From: Acanthornis magna
Lineage: Eukaryota; Chordata; Aves; Passeriformes; Acanthizidae
Reading direction: 5' to 3'
Assembly: GCA_036785705.1 (NCBI GenBank)
Contig: JAWUZG010001061.1
Coordinates: forward strand, 1 to 64,000
Length of the DNA: 64,000 bases
This document shows, in pieces, positions 24,375 to 38,226 of this stretch (position 1 is its first letter; each line of letters begins with the position of its first letter). The notes beneath the pieces were generated by a model that saw only the letters and a program-made list of their open reading frames with translations, did not search any database and was not told the origin of the DNA. The translations under genes were made by a program, and so were the position numbers.

Positions 24375-27300
24375 AGTGTGTGAGGGCTCCTGCTGGGGAA
24401 GAGGACAGCAAGCAAGGGCACTCTTGGTGGTGAAGGGAGAGAGAGCTGGCCAGGAGTGTTGGTGTGGTGAGTTACATGGAGCTCTACTTGGGAATTGGGT
24501 TTTTTTGCTTGCTGTAAGATATGACTGCTTTCCTATTGTTTTCATAGAGTGCACTCCATTGTACTCTGTGTAGGCTCCCAGGAGTAGGTTTAGCTTTTCT
24601 ATGGAGTGGTCAGTAATTGGGATTGAGTTGTCTGTGTCGAATCATTTGTGTTAGGGAAGAGCTGCTTTTCTAGGAATAGATCAGATGGGCCATTTGTAAG
24701 TGCTGCGGGACACAGTTACTTAAAGCACTGGCTTTAAGTGTGAGGCTGGGATTGGATGCAGCCGCCGCCAAGGCTCCTGTGTCTGAGAAGGAGTTGAGAA
24801 AGCCAAGGGCTGCTCTCTGGCCCTCGTGACTCAGTGGCCAGGCTGCTCTGGGAGGCTTTGTGTGAATCTGCCAGCACAGCAGCGACAGATGTCCCCGAGG
24901 AGCTTGTGTGAGTGCAGGTGAGATCAGAGCTCTTGAGCAGCCTGGAGAGCCTGGGGATGTGGCCACGGAGCCGCCGGGATATCTGGTGACCTCGGGGTTC
25001 CTATGAGCAGAGGGAGCACTAAGATGTGCCCATGGCACCTGTGTAAGTGCCTGTGGCTAAAGGGCTCTTTTGCAGCCTGGAGAGCCTTGGCATGTGGCCA
25101 TGAAGCCACAGTGCGTGTCTGTGACATCAGAGCGCTTTGGCAGCATGGAAAGGCCTGGAATGGCTGCAGGGGCCAGAGGTGAGTGCCTGTGACATCAGAG
25201 CTGTCCAACAGCAGCAGGGAGACGGAGGGAATGTCACAGGCCATGCCCTGTGAGTTGCTGTGACAGCGTGGCTCCTTAGCAGTGTGCAGATTGCCGGGAT
25301 GTTACCCTGCAGGCCCTGGCATTGCCCTTGTTGTGTGTGTTGTTTAGGAAGATAGAGAGAGCCCTGGCATGTCCCCCTGGAAGGCCAGGGAGTGGCAGTT
25401 GCAAAAGAGCTCCTTAGCACTTAGAGACACGTGGGATGTCCCCATGGAGGCACTGTGAGTGCCCGTGACCTCAGAGGTCTTTGGAAGCTGAGAGAGCCCC
25501 GGGATGCCATGGGATGTGAGCATGGGGAGCCTGTGGGCAGGTGTGATGTCCCTGCTTGTGCTGGTGCATCCCCCCCTGCCCTTTTTTCAGGCTGCAGCAT
25601 GATATGAGAAATGCTGCTGAGGCCTTGGCCTTGACGAATGCAGCGGGGCTGAGGTGCTGTGGAGCTTCTGAGAAACGCTGTGTGCTGCCAGGAAGTGCTG
25701 TGTTCTAAGGTGCTCCTGCTTTTTTTGCCTGTTGAACAGACTTTGAAATTTGTTTTTGCCTGGATGGCATCACATTGGTGTTGTCCCGTGTTCAGGGAAA
25801 GCTGCCGATGAGAAGTGGGGCCAGGCTGAAGGCTTGTTGTGACTAAAGGCCATGCCTTGGGGCCCTGTAAGCAGGGGTGCCAAAGGAGGCCCTGGCAGCT
25901 GTGCTGGGCCGCAGCAGCGGTGAGCAGCAAAGTCCCTGTGCGTGGGGCCTCTGCCAGCCGGCAGCTGTCCCATTTGCTGCACTCGGGGGATCCGCGAAGG
26001 AGCACGGCTCCTGGGCCCCCGATCCTGCTGCTCCCCGAGGCCTCAGGCTTTGGCCGCTGAGAAGATGGCAAGGCACGTGAAAGGAGTATTTCAGTAGCTT
26101 GGAGGGGAATTTTGCCTCGTAGAGCCTCTTTGTGTGCTTGTGGGAGTGCAGGTGTGCATGCGCTCTCTGCAATGTGGGAGAGGGGCTGCTCTGGTGGATT
26201 CAGAAGTGCTTTAGGTTTGTCCCTAAGTTAGGTCTCGAAGTTCCTGCAGTGCTATGGTAAGGGCTGTGTGGATTCTTTGCTGAGGTCTTGGGTTCCAGCT
26301 CAGTTCTAAGTGAAGCGTTGTGTAGTTGAAGTCCAGTTCAGTTGAAATGCTCTTAACTGCTGTTCCTGCCCTAAGCTGTTCATTTGAATTTGAGTTATCA
26401 AGTGAAATGTTGCTCAAGCTGAAGTGCTCTTAAGGGAAGTGCTCTTGAGCCTTTGGGCCATGTTCTTCTTATCCTGACCCTTTCTCTTCTTTAGAGACAC
26501 AGCCTCACGCACACGGACAGACAGACAGAGATAATTTGGGTTTGATTTCATTTTGGATTGATTGACTCTGGATTTTTGTTTGTTGCTTTTCCTCACTGTG
26601 CTTTAAGCATGGTATAAGTAGTAGAGTGAAGCTTAGCAAGGAAGCTTGTCCTGCTGTGGCTTTTCCATGAAATCTTTCTTTCCCGATAGCTTTCCTATGA
26701 TTCTTGGAGTGATGTAAAAGTGCCTGTGCCATCACATCTCTTTAGCAGCGTGGAGCCGCCTGGGATGTCAGCACCGAGGTGCTGGGAGTGAGTGCCTGTG
26801 ACACCAGGGCTTCTGGGCAGCGTGTGGACTCCTGGCATGTGCCTATGGCTGTCCTGGGACAGCCTGTGAGCTCAGTGTTCTTTTGAAAGCTGGATAGCTC
26901 TGGCGTGTCCCCAGGGAGTTCCTGTGCCGAGATGTTACCTCCTGACTCTTTGGCAGCCTGGAGATGGCTGGAGTGTGCCCAGGGGGCAAGTGTGAGTGTC
27001 AGGGACTTGCCCGCTCTTGAGGAGGATGGAGGGTGCAGGGATGTCCCCATGGAGGCCCTGTGAGTGGCCGTGAGCTGGCGGCACCTTAGCAGCGTGAGAC
27101 TCGTGGGCTGTCAGCCCTGAGAGCCTGTTGAAGGCCGTGATGTGCGTGCAGAGAGGTTTGTCAAATGGGAGAGTCGTGGCATGTCCCTATGGAGCCGCTG
27201 GGGTTGTGTGTGCCCTCAGTGTTCTTGAGGAGCCTCGAGAGCCCTGGGACGGCCCCGTGGAAGCGCAGGGAGTGCCTGTGCCATAGCAGCGGTGCCTGAT

Positions 27301-27837
27301 GAGATCAAAGGGCCCTGGGATGTCAGCTTGGAATGGCTGTGAGTGCCTGAGAGCACACGTCTGTCTCTCATGGCCGGAGAGCTGTGGCAGGTGCCCATGG
27401 TAGGTGTGTGAGTGCAGGTGAGCTCAGGGCTCTGCAGAAGGCTGTAGGCCTGTGGGCTGTGAGGCTGGAAGGCCTGGGAGTGCTTTGGAGCTGAGTGCTG
27501 TGTAGCAGTCGGGAGCCGCCTGGGAGGTTGTAGCAGGATGCTTTGGGCCGGCTGCTTTGCCTTGGAACATGGTCCAGGCACTTGGAGCATGTGCTATTTG
27601 CAAATGTCTCCAGGTGTCTTTCAGAGGGCCAGCGTGTGTTGTTTTGGCCTTGAATTCTGCTGAAAGTCCTTCTGGCAAGGAAGCCTGCATGAAGGTGCTG
27701 CTAGTGAGGCAAAGATTTGGCAGCTGAGCTGCTGCTGGGAGTTGCAGGCGTCTGCCTGACAGTCAGTCCCTTGAGAGTGTCAATGTGCAGTCAGTCCCCT
27801 TTCCTAGGGGAGGTTTTTCTAGCGTGTTCCTCCTTGG
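24375..27837 (+). repeat. Monomer M8, type B
   Basis: Type B by GAAGAGGAC with A at 24402, CAAGTGAAATG near 26400 and GTCCCATTTGC near 25968. GGGACACAGTT near 24710 is shared with M2 and M12. Confidence 0.96.
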
Positions 27838-30800
27838 AGTGTGTGAGGGCTCGTGCTGGGGAAGTGGACAGCAAGCAAGGGCACTCTTGGTGGTGAAGGG
27901 AGAGAGAGCTGCCCAGGAGTGTTGGTGTGGTGAGTTACATGGAGCTCTACTTGGGAATTGGGTTTTTTTGCTTGCTGTAAGATATGACTGCTTTCCTATT
28001 GTTTTCATAGAGTGCACTCCATTGTACTCTGTGTAGGCTCCCAGGAGTAGGTTTAGCTTTTCTATGGAGTGGTCAGTAATTGGGATTGAGTTGTCTGTGT
28101 CGAATCATTTGTGTTAGGGAAGAGCTGCTTTTCTAGGAATAGATCAGATGGGCCATTTATAAGTGCTGCGGGACAGAGTTACTTAAAGCACTGGCTTGAA
28201 GTGTGAGGCTGGGATTGGATGCAGCCGCCGCCAAGGCTCCTGTGTCTGAGAAGGAGTTGAGAAAGCCAAGGGCTGCTCTCTGGCCCTCATGACTCAGTGG
28301 CCAGGCTGCTCTGGGAGGCTTTGTGTGAATCTGCCAGCACAGCAGCGACAGATGTCCCCGAGGAGCTTGTGTGAGTGCAGGTGAGATCAGAGCTCTTGAG
28401 CAGCCTGGAGAGCCTGGGGATGTGGCCACGGAGCCGCCAGGATATCTGGTGACCTCGGGGTTCCTATGAGCAGAGGGAGCACTAAGATGTGCCCATGGCA
28501 CCTGTGTAAGTGCCTGTGGCTAAAGGGCTCTTTTGCAGCCTGGAGAGCCTTGGCATGTGGCCATGAAGCCACAGTGCGTGTCTGTGACATCAGAGCGCTT
28601 TGGCAGCATGGAAAGGCCTGGAATGGCTGCAGGGGCCAGAGGTGAGTGCCTGTGACATCAGAGCTGTCCAGCAGCAGCAGGGAGACGGAGGGAATGTCAC
28701 AGGCCATGCCCTGTGAGTTGCTGTGACAGCGTGGCTCCTTAGCAGTGTGCAGATTGCCGGGATGTTACCCTGCAGGCCCTGGCATTGCCCTTGTTGTGTG
28801 TGTTGTTTAGGAAGATAGAGAGAGCCCTGGCATGTCCCCCTGGAAGGCCAGGGAGTGGCAGTTGCAAAAGAGCTCCTTAGCACTTAGAGACACGTGGGAT
28901 GTCCCCATGGAGGCACTGTGAGTGCCCGTGACCTCAGAGGTCTTTGGAAGCTGAGAGAGCCCCAGGATGCCATGGGATGTGAGCATGGGGAGCCTGTGGG
29001 CAGGTGTGATGTCCCTGCTTGTGCTGGTGCATCCCCCCCTGCCCTTTTTTCAGGCTGCAGCATGATATGAGAAATGCTGCTGAGGCCTTGGCCTTGACGA
29101 ATGCAGCGGGGCTGAGGTGCTGTGGAGCTTCTGAGAAACGCTGTGTGCTGCCAGGAAGTGCTGTGTTCTAAGGTGCTCCTGCTTTTTTTGCCTGTTGAAC
29201 AGACTTTGAAATTTGTTTTTGCCTGGATGGCATCACATTGGTGTTGTCCCGTGTTCAGGGAAAGCTGCCGATGAGAAGTGGGGCCAGGCTGAAGGCTTGT
29301 TGTGACTAAAGGCCATGCCTTGGGGCCCTGTAAGCAGGGGTGCCAAAGGAGGCCCTGGCAGCTGTGCTGGGCCGCAGCAGCGGTGAGCAGCAAAGTCCCT
29401 GTGCGTGGGGCCTCTGCCAGCCGGCAGCTGTCCCATTTGCTGCACTCGGGGGATCCGCGAAGGAGCACGGCTCCTGGGCCCCCGATCCTGCTGCTCCCCG
29501 AGGCCTCAGGCTTTGGCCGCTGAGAAGATGGCAAGGCACGTGAAAGGAGTATTTCAGTAGCTTGGAGGGGAATTTTGCCTCGTAGAGCCTCTTTGTGTGC
29601 TTGTGGGAGTGCAGGTGTGCATGCGCTCTCTGCAATGTGGGAGAGGGGCTGCTCTGGTGGATTCAGAAGTGCTTTAGGTTTGTCCCTAAGTTAGGTCTCG
29701 AAGTTCCTGCAGTGCTATGGTAAGGGCTGTGTGGATTCTTTGCTGAGGTCTTGGGTTCCAGCTCAGTTCTAAGTGAAGCGTTGTGTAGTTGAAGTCCAGT
29801 TCAGTTGAAATGCTCTTAACTGCTGTTCCTGCCCTAAGCTGTTCATTTGAATTTGAGTTATCAAGTGAAGTGTTGCTCAAGCTGAAGTGCTCTTAAGGGA
29901 AGTGCTCTTGAGCCTTTGGGCCATGTTCTTCTTATCCTGACCCTTTCTCTTCTTTAGAGACACAGCCTCACGCACACGGACAGACAGACAGAGATAATTT
30001 GGGTTTGATTTCATTTTGGATTGATTGACTCTGGATTTTTGTTTGTTGCTTTTCCTCACTGTGCTTTAAGCATGGTATAAGTAGTAGAGTGAAGCTTAGC
30101 AAGGAAGCTTGTCCTGCTGTGGCTTTTCCATGAAATCTTTCTTTCCCGATAGCTTTCCTATGATTCTTGGAGTGATGTAAAAGTGCCTGTGCCATCACAT
30201 CTCTTTAGCAGCGTGGAGCCGCCTGGGATGTCAGCACCGAGGTGCTGGGAGTGAGTGCCTGTGACACCAGGGCTTCTGGGCAGTGTGTGGACTCCTGGTA
30301 TGTGCCTATGGCTGTCCTGGGACAGCCTGTGAGCTCAGTGTTCTTTTGAAAGCTGGATAGCTCTGGCGTGTCCCCAGGGAGTTCCTGTGCCGAGATGTTA
30401 CCTCCTGACTCTTTGGCAGCCTGGAGATGGCTGGAGTGTGCCCAGGGGGCAAGTGTGAGTGTCAGGGACTTGCCCGCTCTTGAGGAGGATGGAGGGTGCA
30501 GGGATGTCCCCATGGAGGCCCTGTGAGTGGCCGTGAGCTGGCGGCACCTTAGCAGCGTGAGACTCGTGGGCTGTCAGCCCTGAGAGCCTGTTGAAGGCCG
30601 TGATGTGCGTGCAGAGAGGTTTGTCAAATGGGAGAGTCGTGGCATGTCCCTATGGAGCCGCTGGGGTTGTGTGTGCCCTCAGTGTTCTTGAGGAGCCTCG
30701 AGAGCCCTGGGATGGCCCCGTGGAAGCGCAGGGAGTGCCTGTGCCATAGCAGCGGTGCCTGATGAGATCAAAGGGCCCTGGGATGTCAGCTTGGAATGGC

Positions 30801-31300
30801 TGTGAGTGCCTGAGAGCACACGTCTGTCTCTCATGGCCGGAGAGCTGTGGCAGGTGCCCATGGTAGGTGTGTGAGTGCAGGTGAGCTCAGGGCTCTGCAG
30901 AAGGCTGTAGGCCTGTGGGCTGTGAGGCTGGAAGGCCTGGGAGTGCTTTGGAGCTGAGTGCTCTGTAGCAGTCGGGAGCCGCCTGGGAGGTTGTAGCAGG
31001 ATGCTTTGGGCCGGCTGCTTTGCCTTGGAACATGGTCCAGGCACTTGGAGCATGTGCTATTTGCAAATGTCTCCAGGTGTCTTTCAGAGGGCCAGCGTGT
31101 GTTGTTTTGGCCTTGAATTCTGCTGAAAGTCCTTCTGGCAAGGAAGCCTGCATGAAGGTGCTGCTAGTGAGGCAAAGATTTGGCAGCTGAGCTGCTGCCG
31201 GGAGTTGCAGGCGTCTGCCTGACAGTCAGTCCCTTGAGAGTGTCAATGTGCAGTCAGTCCCCTTTCCTAGGGGAGGTTTTTCTAGCGTGTTCCTCCTTGG
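27838..31300 (+). repeat. Monomer M9, type C
   Basis: Type C by CATTTATAAG with A at 28159 and CCCCAGGATG with A at 28964. A private change, GCCCTCATGACTC near 28289, replaces CCTCGTGACTC. Confidence 0.96.
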
Positions 31301-34300
31301 AGTGTGTGAGGGCTCGTGCTGGGGAAGTGGACAGCAAGCAAGGGCACTCTTGGTGGTGAAGGGAGAGAGAGCTGCCCAGGAGTGTTGGTGTGGTGAGTTA
31401 CATGGAGCTCTACTTGGGAATTGGGTTTTTTTGCTTGCTGTAAGATATGACTGCTTTCCTATTGTTTTCATAGAGTGCACTCCATTGTACTCTGTGTAGG
31501 CTCCCAGGAGTAGGTTTAGCTTTTCTATGGAGTGGTCAGTAATTGGGATTGAGTTGTCTGTGTCGAATCATTTGTGTTAGGGAAGAGCTGCTTTTCTAGG
31601 AATAGATCAGATGGGCCATTTGTAAGTGCTGCGGGACAGAGTTACTTAAAGCACTGGCTTTAAGTGTGAGGCTGGGATTGGATGCAGCCGCCGCCAAGGC
31701 TCCTGTGTCTGAGAAGGAGTTGAGAAAGCCAAGGGCTGCTCTCTGGCCCTCGTGACTCAGTGGCCAGGCTGCTCTGGGAGGCTTTGTGTGAATCTGCCAG
31801 CACAGCAGCGACAGATGTCCCCGAGGAGCTTGTGTGAGTGCAGGTGAGATCAGAGCTCTTGAGCAGCCTGGAGAGCCTGGGGATGTGGCCACGGAGCCGC
31901 CAGGATATCTGGTGACCTCGGGGTTCCTATGAGCAGAGGGAGCACTAAGATGTGCCCATGGCACCTGTGTAAGTGCCTGTGGCTAAAGGGCTCTTTTGCA
32001 GCCTGGAGAGCCTTGGCATGTGGCCATGAAGCCACAGTGCGTGTCTGTGACATCAGAGCGCTTTGGCAGCATGGAAAGGCCTGGAATGGCTGCAGGGGCC
32101 AGAGGTGAGTGCCTGTGACATCAGAGCTGTCCAGCAGCAGCAGGGAGACGGAGGGAATGTCACAGGCCATGCCCTGTGAGTTGCTGTGACAGCGTGGCTC
32201 CTTAGCAGTGTGCAGATTGCCGGGATGTTACCCTGCAGGCCCTGGCATTGCCCTTGTTGTGTGTGTTGTTTAGGAAGATAGAGAGAGCCCTGGCATGTCC
32301 CCCTGGAAGGCCAGGGAGTGGCAGTTGCAAAAGAGCTCCTTAGCACTTAGAGACACGTGGGATGTCCCCATGGAGGCACTGTGAGTGCCCGTGACCTCAG
32401 AGGTCTTTGGAAGCTGAGAGAGCCCCAGGATGCCATGGGATGTGAGCATGGGGAGCCTGTGGGCAGGTGTGATGTCCCTGCTTGTGCTGGTGCATCCCCC
32501 CCTGCCCTTTTTTCAGGCTGCAGCATGATATGAGAAATGCTGCTGAGGCCTTGGCCTTGACGAATGCAGCGGGGCTGAGGTGCTGTGGAGCTTCTGAGAA
32601 ACGCTGTGTGCTGCCAGGAAGTGCTGTGTTCTAAGGTGCTCCTGCTTTTTTTGCCTGTTGAACAGACTTTGAAATTTGTTTTTGCCTGGATGGCATCACA
32701 TTGGTGTTGTCCCGTGTTCAGGGAAAGCTGCCGATGAGAAGTGGGGCCAGGCTGAAGGCTTGTTGTGACTAAAGGCCATGCCTTGGGGCCCTGTAAGCAG
32801 GGGTGCCAAAGGAGGCCCTGGCAGCTGTGCTGGGCCGCAGCAGCGGTGAGCAGCAAAGTCCCTGTGCGTGGGGCCTCTGCCAGCCGGCAGCTGTCCCATT
32901 TGCTGCACTCGGGGGATCCGCGAAGGAGCACGGCTCCTGGGCCCCCGATCCTGCTGCTCCCCGAGGCCTCAGGCTTTGGCCGCTGAGAAGATGGCAAGGC
33001 ACGTGAAAGGAGTATTTCAGTAGCTTGGAGGGGAATTTTGCCTCGTAGAGCCTCTTTGTGTGCTTGTGGGAGTGCAGGTGTGCATGCGCTCTCTGCAATG
33101 TGGGAGAGGGGCTGCTCTGGTGGATTCAGAAGTGCTTTAGGTTTGTCCCTAAGTTAGGTCTCGAAGTTCCTGCAGTGCTATGGTAAGGGCTGTGTGGATT
33201 CTTTGCTGAGGTCTTGGGTTCCAGCTCAGTTCTAAGTGAAGCGTTGTGTAGTTGAAGTCCAGTTCAGTTGAAATGCTCTTAACTGCTGTTCCTGCCCTAA
33301 GCTGTTCATTTGAATTTGAGTTATCAAGTGAAGTGTTGCTCAAGCTGAAGTGCTCTTAAGGGAAGTGCTCTTGAGCCTTTGGGCCATGTTCTTCTTATCC
33401 TGACCCTTTCTCTTCTTTAGAGACACAGCCTCACGCACACGGACAGACAGACAGAGATAATTTGGGTTTGATTTCATTTTGGATTGATTGACTCTGGATT
33501 TTTGTTTGTTGCTTTTCCTCACTGTGCTTTAAGCATGGTATAAGTAGTAGAGTGAAGCTTAGCAAGGAAGCTTGTCCTGCTGTGGCTTTTCCATGAAATC
33601 TTTCTTTCCCGATAGCTTTCCTATGATTCTTGGAGTGATGTAAAAGTGCCTGTGCCATCACATCTCTTTAGCAGCGTGGAGCCACCTGGGATGTCAGCAC
33701 CGAGGTGCTGGGAGTGAGTGCCTGTGACACCAGGGCTTCTGGGCAGTGTGTGGACTCCTGGTATGTGCCTATGGCTGTCCTGGGACAGCCTGTGAGCTCA
33801 GTGTTCTTTTGAAAGCTGGATAGCTCTGGCGTGTCCCCAGGGAGTTCCTGTGCCGAGATGTTACCTCCTGACTCTTTGGCAGCCTGGAGATGGCTGGAGT
33901 GTGCCCAGGGGGCAAGTGTGAGTGTCAGGGACTTGCCCGCTCTTGAGGAGGATGGAGGGTGCAGGGATGTCCCCATGGAGGCCCTGTGAGTGGCCGTGAG
34001 CTGGCGGCACCTTAGCAGCGTGAGACTCGTGGGCTGTCAGCCCTGAGAGCCTGTTGAAGGCCGTGATGTGCGTGCAGAGAGGTTTGTCAAATGGGAGAGT
34101 CGTGGCATGTCCCTATGGAGCCGCTGGGGTTGTGTGTGCCCTCAGTGTTCTTGAGGAGCCTCGAGAGCCCTGGGATGGCCCCGTGGAAGCGCAGGGAGTG
34201 CCTGTGCCATAGCAGCGGTGCCTGATGAGATCAAAGGGCCCTGGGATGTCAGCTTGGAATGGCTGTGAGTGCCTGAGAGCACACGTCTGTCTCTCATGGC

Positions 34301-34763
34301 CGGAGAGCTGTGGCAGGTGCCCATGGTAGGTGTGTGAGTGCAGGTGAGCTCAGGGCTCTGCAGAAGGCTGTAGGCCTGTGGGCTGTGAGGCTGGAAGGCC
34401 TGGGAGTGCTTTGGAGCTGAGTGCTCTGTAGCAGTCGGGAGCCGCCTGGGAGGTTGTAGCAGGATGCTTTGGGCCGGCTGCTTTGCCTTGGAACATGGTC
34501 CAGGCACTTGGAGCATGTGCTATTTGCAAATGTCTCCAGGTGTCTTTCAGAGGGCCAGCGTGTGTTGTTTTGGCCTTGAATTCTGCTGAAAGTCCTTCTG
34601 GCAAGGAAGCCTGCATGAAGGTGCTGCTAGTGAGGCAAAGATTTGGCAGCTGAGCTGCTGCCGGGAGTTGCAGGCGTCTGCCTGACAGTCAGTCCCTTGA
34701 GAGTGTCAATGTGCAGTCAGTCCCCTTTCCTAGGGGAGGTTTTTCTAGCGTGTTCCTCCTTGG
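31301..34763 (+). repeat. Monomer M10, partial type C
   Basis: Has the central type C marker CCCCAGGATG (A at 32427) and the GGGCAGTGTGTGG variant. It lacks the TTTATAAG marker at phase 322. It is the extra unit that breaks the three-unit order between M9 and M11. Confidence 0.95.
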
Positions 34764-37700
34764 AGTGTGTGAGGGCTCGTGCTGGGGAAGTGGACAGCAA
34801 GCAAGGGCACTCTTGGTGGTGAAGGGAGAGAGAGCTGCCCAGGAGTGTTGGTGTGGTGAGTTACATGGAGCTCTACTTGGGAATTGGGTTTTTTTGCTTG
34901 CTGTAAGATATGACTGCTTTCCTATTGTTTTCATAGAGTGCACTCCATTGTACTCTGTGTAGGCTCCCAGGAGTAGGTTTAGCTTTTCTATGGAGTGGTC
35001 AGTAATTGGGATTGAGTTGTCTGTGTCGAATCATTTGTGTTAGGGAAGAGCTGCTTTTCTAGGAATAGATCAGATGGGCCATTTGTAAGTGCTGCGGGAC
35101 AGAGTTACTTAAAGCACTGGCTTTAAGTGTGAGGCTGGGATTGGATGCAGCCGCCGCCAAGGCTCCTGTGTCTGAGAAGGAGTTGAGAAAGCCAAGGGCT
35201 GCTCTCTGGCCCTCGTGACTCAGTGGCCAGGCTGCTCTGGGAGGCTTTGTGTGAATCTGCCAGCACAGCAGCGACAGATGTCCCCGAGGAGCTTGTGTGA
35301 GTGCAGGTGAGATCAGAGCTCTTGAGCAGCCTGGAGAGCCTGGGGATGTGGCCACGGAGCCGCCAGGATATCTGGTGACCTCGGGGTTCCTATGAGCAGA
35401 GGGAGCACTAAGATGTGCCCATGGCACCTGTGTAAGTGCCTGTGGCTAAAGGGCTCTTTTGCAGCCTGGAGAGCCTTGGCATGTGGCCATGAAGCCACAG
35501 TGCGTGTCTGTGACATCAGAGCGCTTTGGCAGCATGGAAAGGCCTGGAATGGCTGCAGGGGCCAGAGGTGAGTGCCTGTGACATCAGAGCTGTCCAGCAG
35601 CAGCAGGGAGACGGAGGGAATGTCACAGGCCATGCCCTGTGAGTTGCTGTGACAGCGTGGCTCCTTAGCAGTGTGCAGATTGCCGGGATGTTACCCTGCA
35701 GGCCCTGGCATTGCCCTTGTTGTGTGTGTTGTTTAGGACGATAGAGAGAGCCCTGGCATGTCCCCCTGGAAGGCCAGGGAGTGGCAGTTGCAAAAGAGCT
35801 CCTTAGCACTTAGAGACACATGGGATGTCCCCATGGAGGCACTGTGAGAGCCCGTGACCTCAGAGGTCTTTGGAAGCTGAGAGAGCCCCGGGATGCCATG
35901 GGATGTGAGCATGGGGAGCCTGTGGGCAGGTGTGATGTCCCTGCTTGTGCTGGTGCATCCCCCCCTGCCCTTTTTTCAGGCTGCAGCATGATATGAGAAA
36001 TGCTGCTGAGGCCTTGGCCTTGACGAATGCAGCGGGGCTGAGGTGCTGTGGAGCTTCTGAGAAACGCTGTGTGCTGCCAGGAAGTGCTGTGTTCTAAGGT
36101 GCTCCTGCTTTTTTTGCCTGTTGAACAGACTTTGAAATTTGTTTTTGCCTGGATGGCATCACATTGGTGTTGTCCCGTGTTCAGGGAAAGCTGCCGATGA
36201 GAAGTGGGGCCAGGCTGAAGGCTTGTTGTGACTAAAGGCCATGCCTCGGGGCCCTGTAAGCAGGGGTGCCAAAGGAGGCCCTGGCAGCTGTGCTGGGCCG
36301 CAGCAGCGGTGAGCAGCAAAGTCCCTGTGCGTGGGGCCTCTGCCAGCCGGCAGCTGTCCCATTTGCTGCACTCGGGGGATCCGCAAAGGAGCACGGCTCC
36401 TGGGCCCCCGATCCTGCCGCTCCCGGAGGCCTCAGGCTTTGGCCGCTGAGAAGATGGCAAGGCACGTGAAAGGAGTATTTCAGTAGCTTGGAGGGGAATT
36501 TTGCCTCCTAGAGCCTCTTTGTGTGCTTGTGGGAGTGCAGGTGTGCATGCGCTCTCTGCAATGTGGGAGAGGGGCTGCTCTGGTGGATTCAGAAGTGCTT
36601 TAGGTTTGTCCCTAAGTTAGGTCTCGAAGTTCCTGCAGTGCTATGGTAAGGGCTGTGTGGATCCTTTGCTGAGGTCTTGGGTTCCAGCTCAGTTCTAAGT
36701 GAAGCGTTGTGTAGTTGAAGTCCAGTTCAGTTGAAATGCCCTGAACTGCTGTTCCTGCCCTAAGTTGTTGATTTGAATTTGAGTTATCAAGTGAAATGTT
36801 GCTCAAGCTGAAGTGCTCTTAAGGGAAGTGCTCTTGAGCCTTTGGGCCATGTTCTTCTTATCCTGACCCTTTCTCTTCTTTAGAGACACAGCCTCACGCA
36901 CACGGACAGACAGACAGAGATAATTTGGGTTTCATTTCATTTTGGATTGATTGACTCTGGATTTTTGTTTGTTGCTTTTCCTCACTGTGCTTTAAGCATG
37001 GTATAAGTAGCAGAGTGAAGCTTAGCAAGGAAGCTTGTCCTGCTGTGGCTTTTCCATGAAATCTTTCTTTCCCGATAGCTTTCCTATGACTCTTGGAGTG
37101 ATGTAAAAGTGCCTGTGCCATCACATCTCTTTAGCAGCGTGGAGCCGCCTGGGATGTCAGCACCGAGGTGCTGGGAGTGAGTGCCTGTGACACCAGGGCT
37201 TCTGGGCAGTGTGTGGACTCCTGGTATGTGCCTATGGCTGTCCTGGGACAGCCTGTGAGCTCAGTGTTCTTTTGAAAGCTGGATAGCTCTGGCGTGTCCC
37301 CAGGGAGTTCCTGTGCCGAGATGTTACCTCCTGACTCTTTGGCAGCCTGGAGATGGCTGGAGTGTGCCCAGGGGGCAAGTGTGAGTGTCAGGGACTTGCC
37401 CGCTCTTGAGGAGGATGGAGGGTGCAGGGATGTCCCCATGGAGGCCCTGTGAGTGGCCGTGAGCTGGCGGCACCTTAGCAGCGTGAGACTCGTGGGCTGT
37501 CAGCCCTGAGAGCCTGTTGAAGGCCGTGATGTGCGTGCAGAGAGGTTTGTCAAATGGGAGAGTCGTGGCATGTCCCTATGGAGCCGCTGGGGTTGTGTGT
37601 GCCCTCAGTGTTCTTGAGGAGCCTCGAGAGCCCTGGGATGGCCCCGTGGAAGCGCAGGGAGTGCCTGTGCCATAGCAGCGGTGCCTGATGAGATCAAAGG

Positions 37701-38226
37701 GCCCTGGGATGTCAGCTTGGAATGGCTGTGAGTGCCTGAGAGCACACGTCTGTCTCTCATGGCCGGAGAGCTGTGGCAGGTGCCCATGGTAGGTGTGTGA
37801 GTGCAGGTGAGCTCAGGGCTCTGCAGAAGGCTGTAGGCCTGTGGGCTGTGAGGCTGGAAGGCCTGGGAGTGCTTTGGAGCTGAGTGCTCTGTAGCAGTCG
37901 GGAGCCGCCTGGGAGGTTGTAGCAGGATGCTTTGGGCCGGCTGCTTTGCCTTGGAACATGGTCCAGGCACTTGGAGCATGTGCTATTTGCAAATGTCTCC
38001 AGGTGTCTTTCAGAGGGCCAGCGTGTGTTGTTTTGGCCTTGAATTCTGCTGAAAGTCCTTCTGGCAAGGAAGCCTGCATGAAGGTGCTGCTAGTGAGGCA
38101 AAGATTTGGCAGCTGAGCTGCTGCTGGGAGTTGCAGGCGTCTGCCTGACAGTCAGTCCCTTGAGAGTGTCAATGTGCAGTCAGTCCCCTTTCCTAGGGGA
38201 GGTTTTTCTAGCGTGTTCCTCCTTGG
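34764..38226 (+). repeat. Monomer M11, type A mosaic
   Basis: Starts as type A (GACG at 35737, CTGCCGCTCCCGG near 36414). It shares CCGCAAAGG (36385) and CCTCCTAGAG (36508) only with M14, then has private changes ATGCCCTGAACTG and TAAGTTGTTGATTTG near 36737-36775, then CAAGTGAAATG as in type B, GGGTTTCATTTC as in type A, and finally C-like GGGCAGTGTGTGG. This is patchwork structure. Confidence 0.95.
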
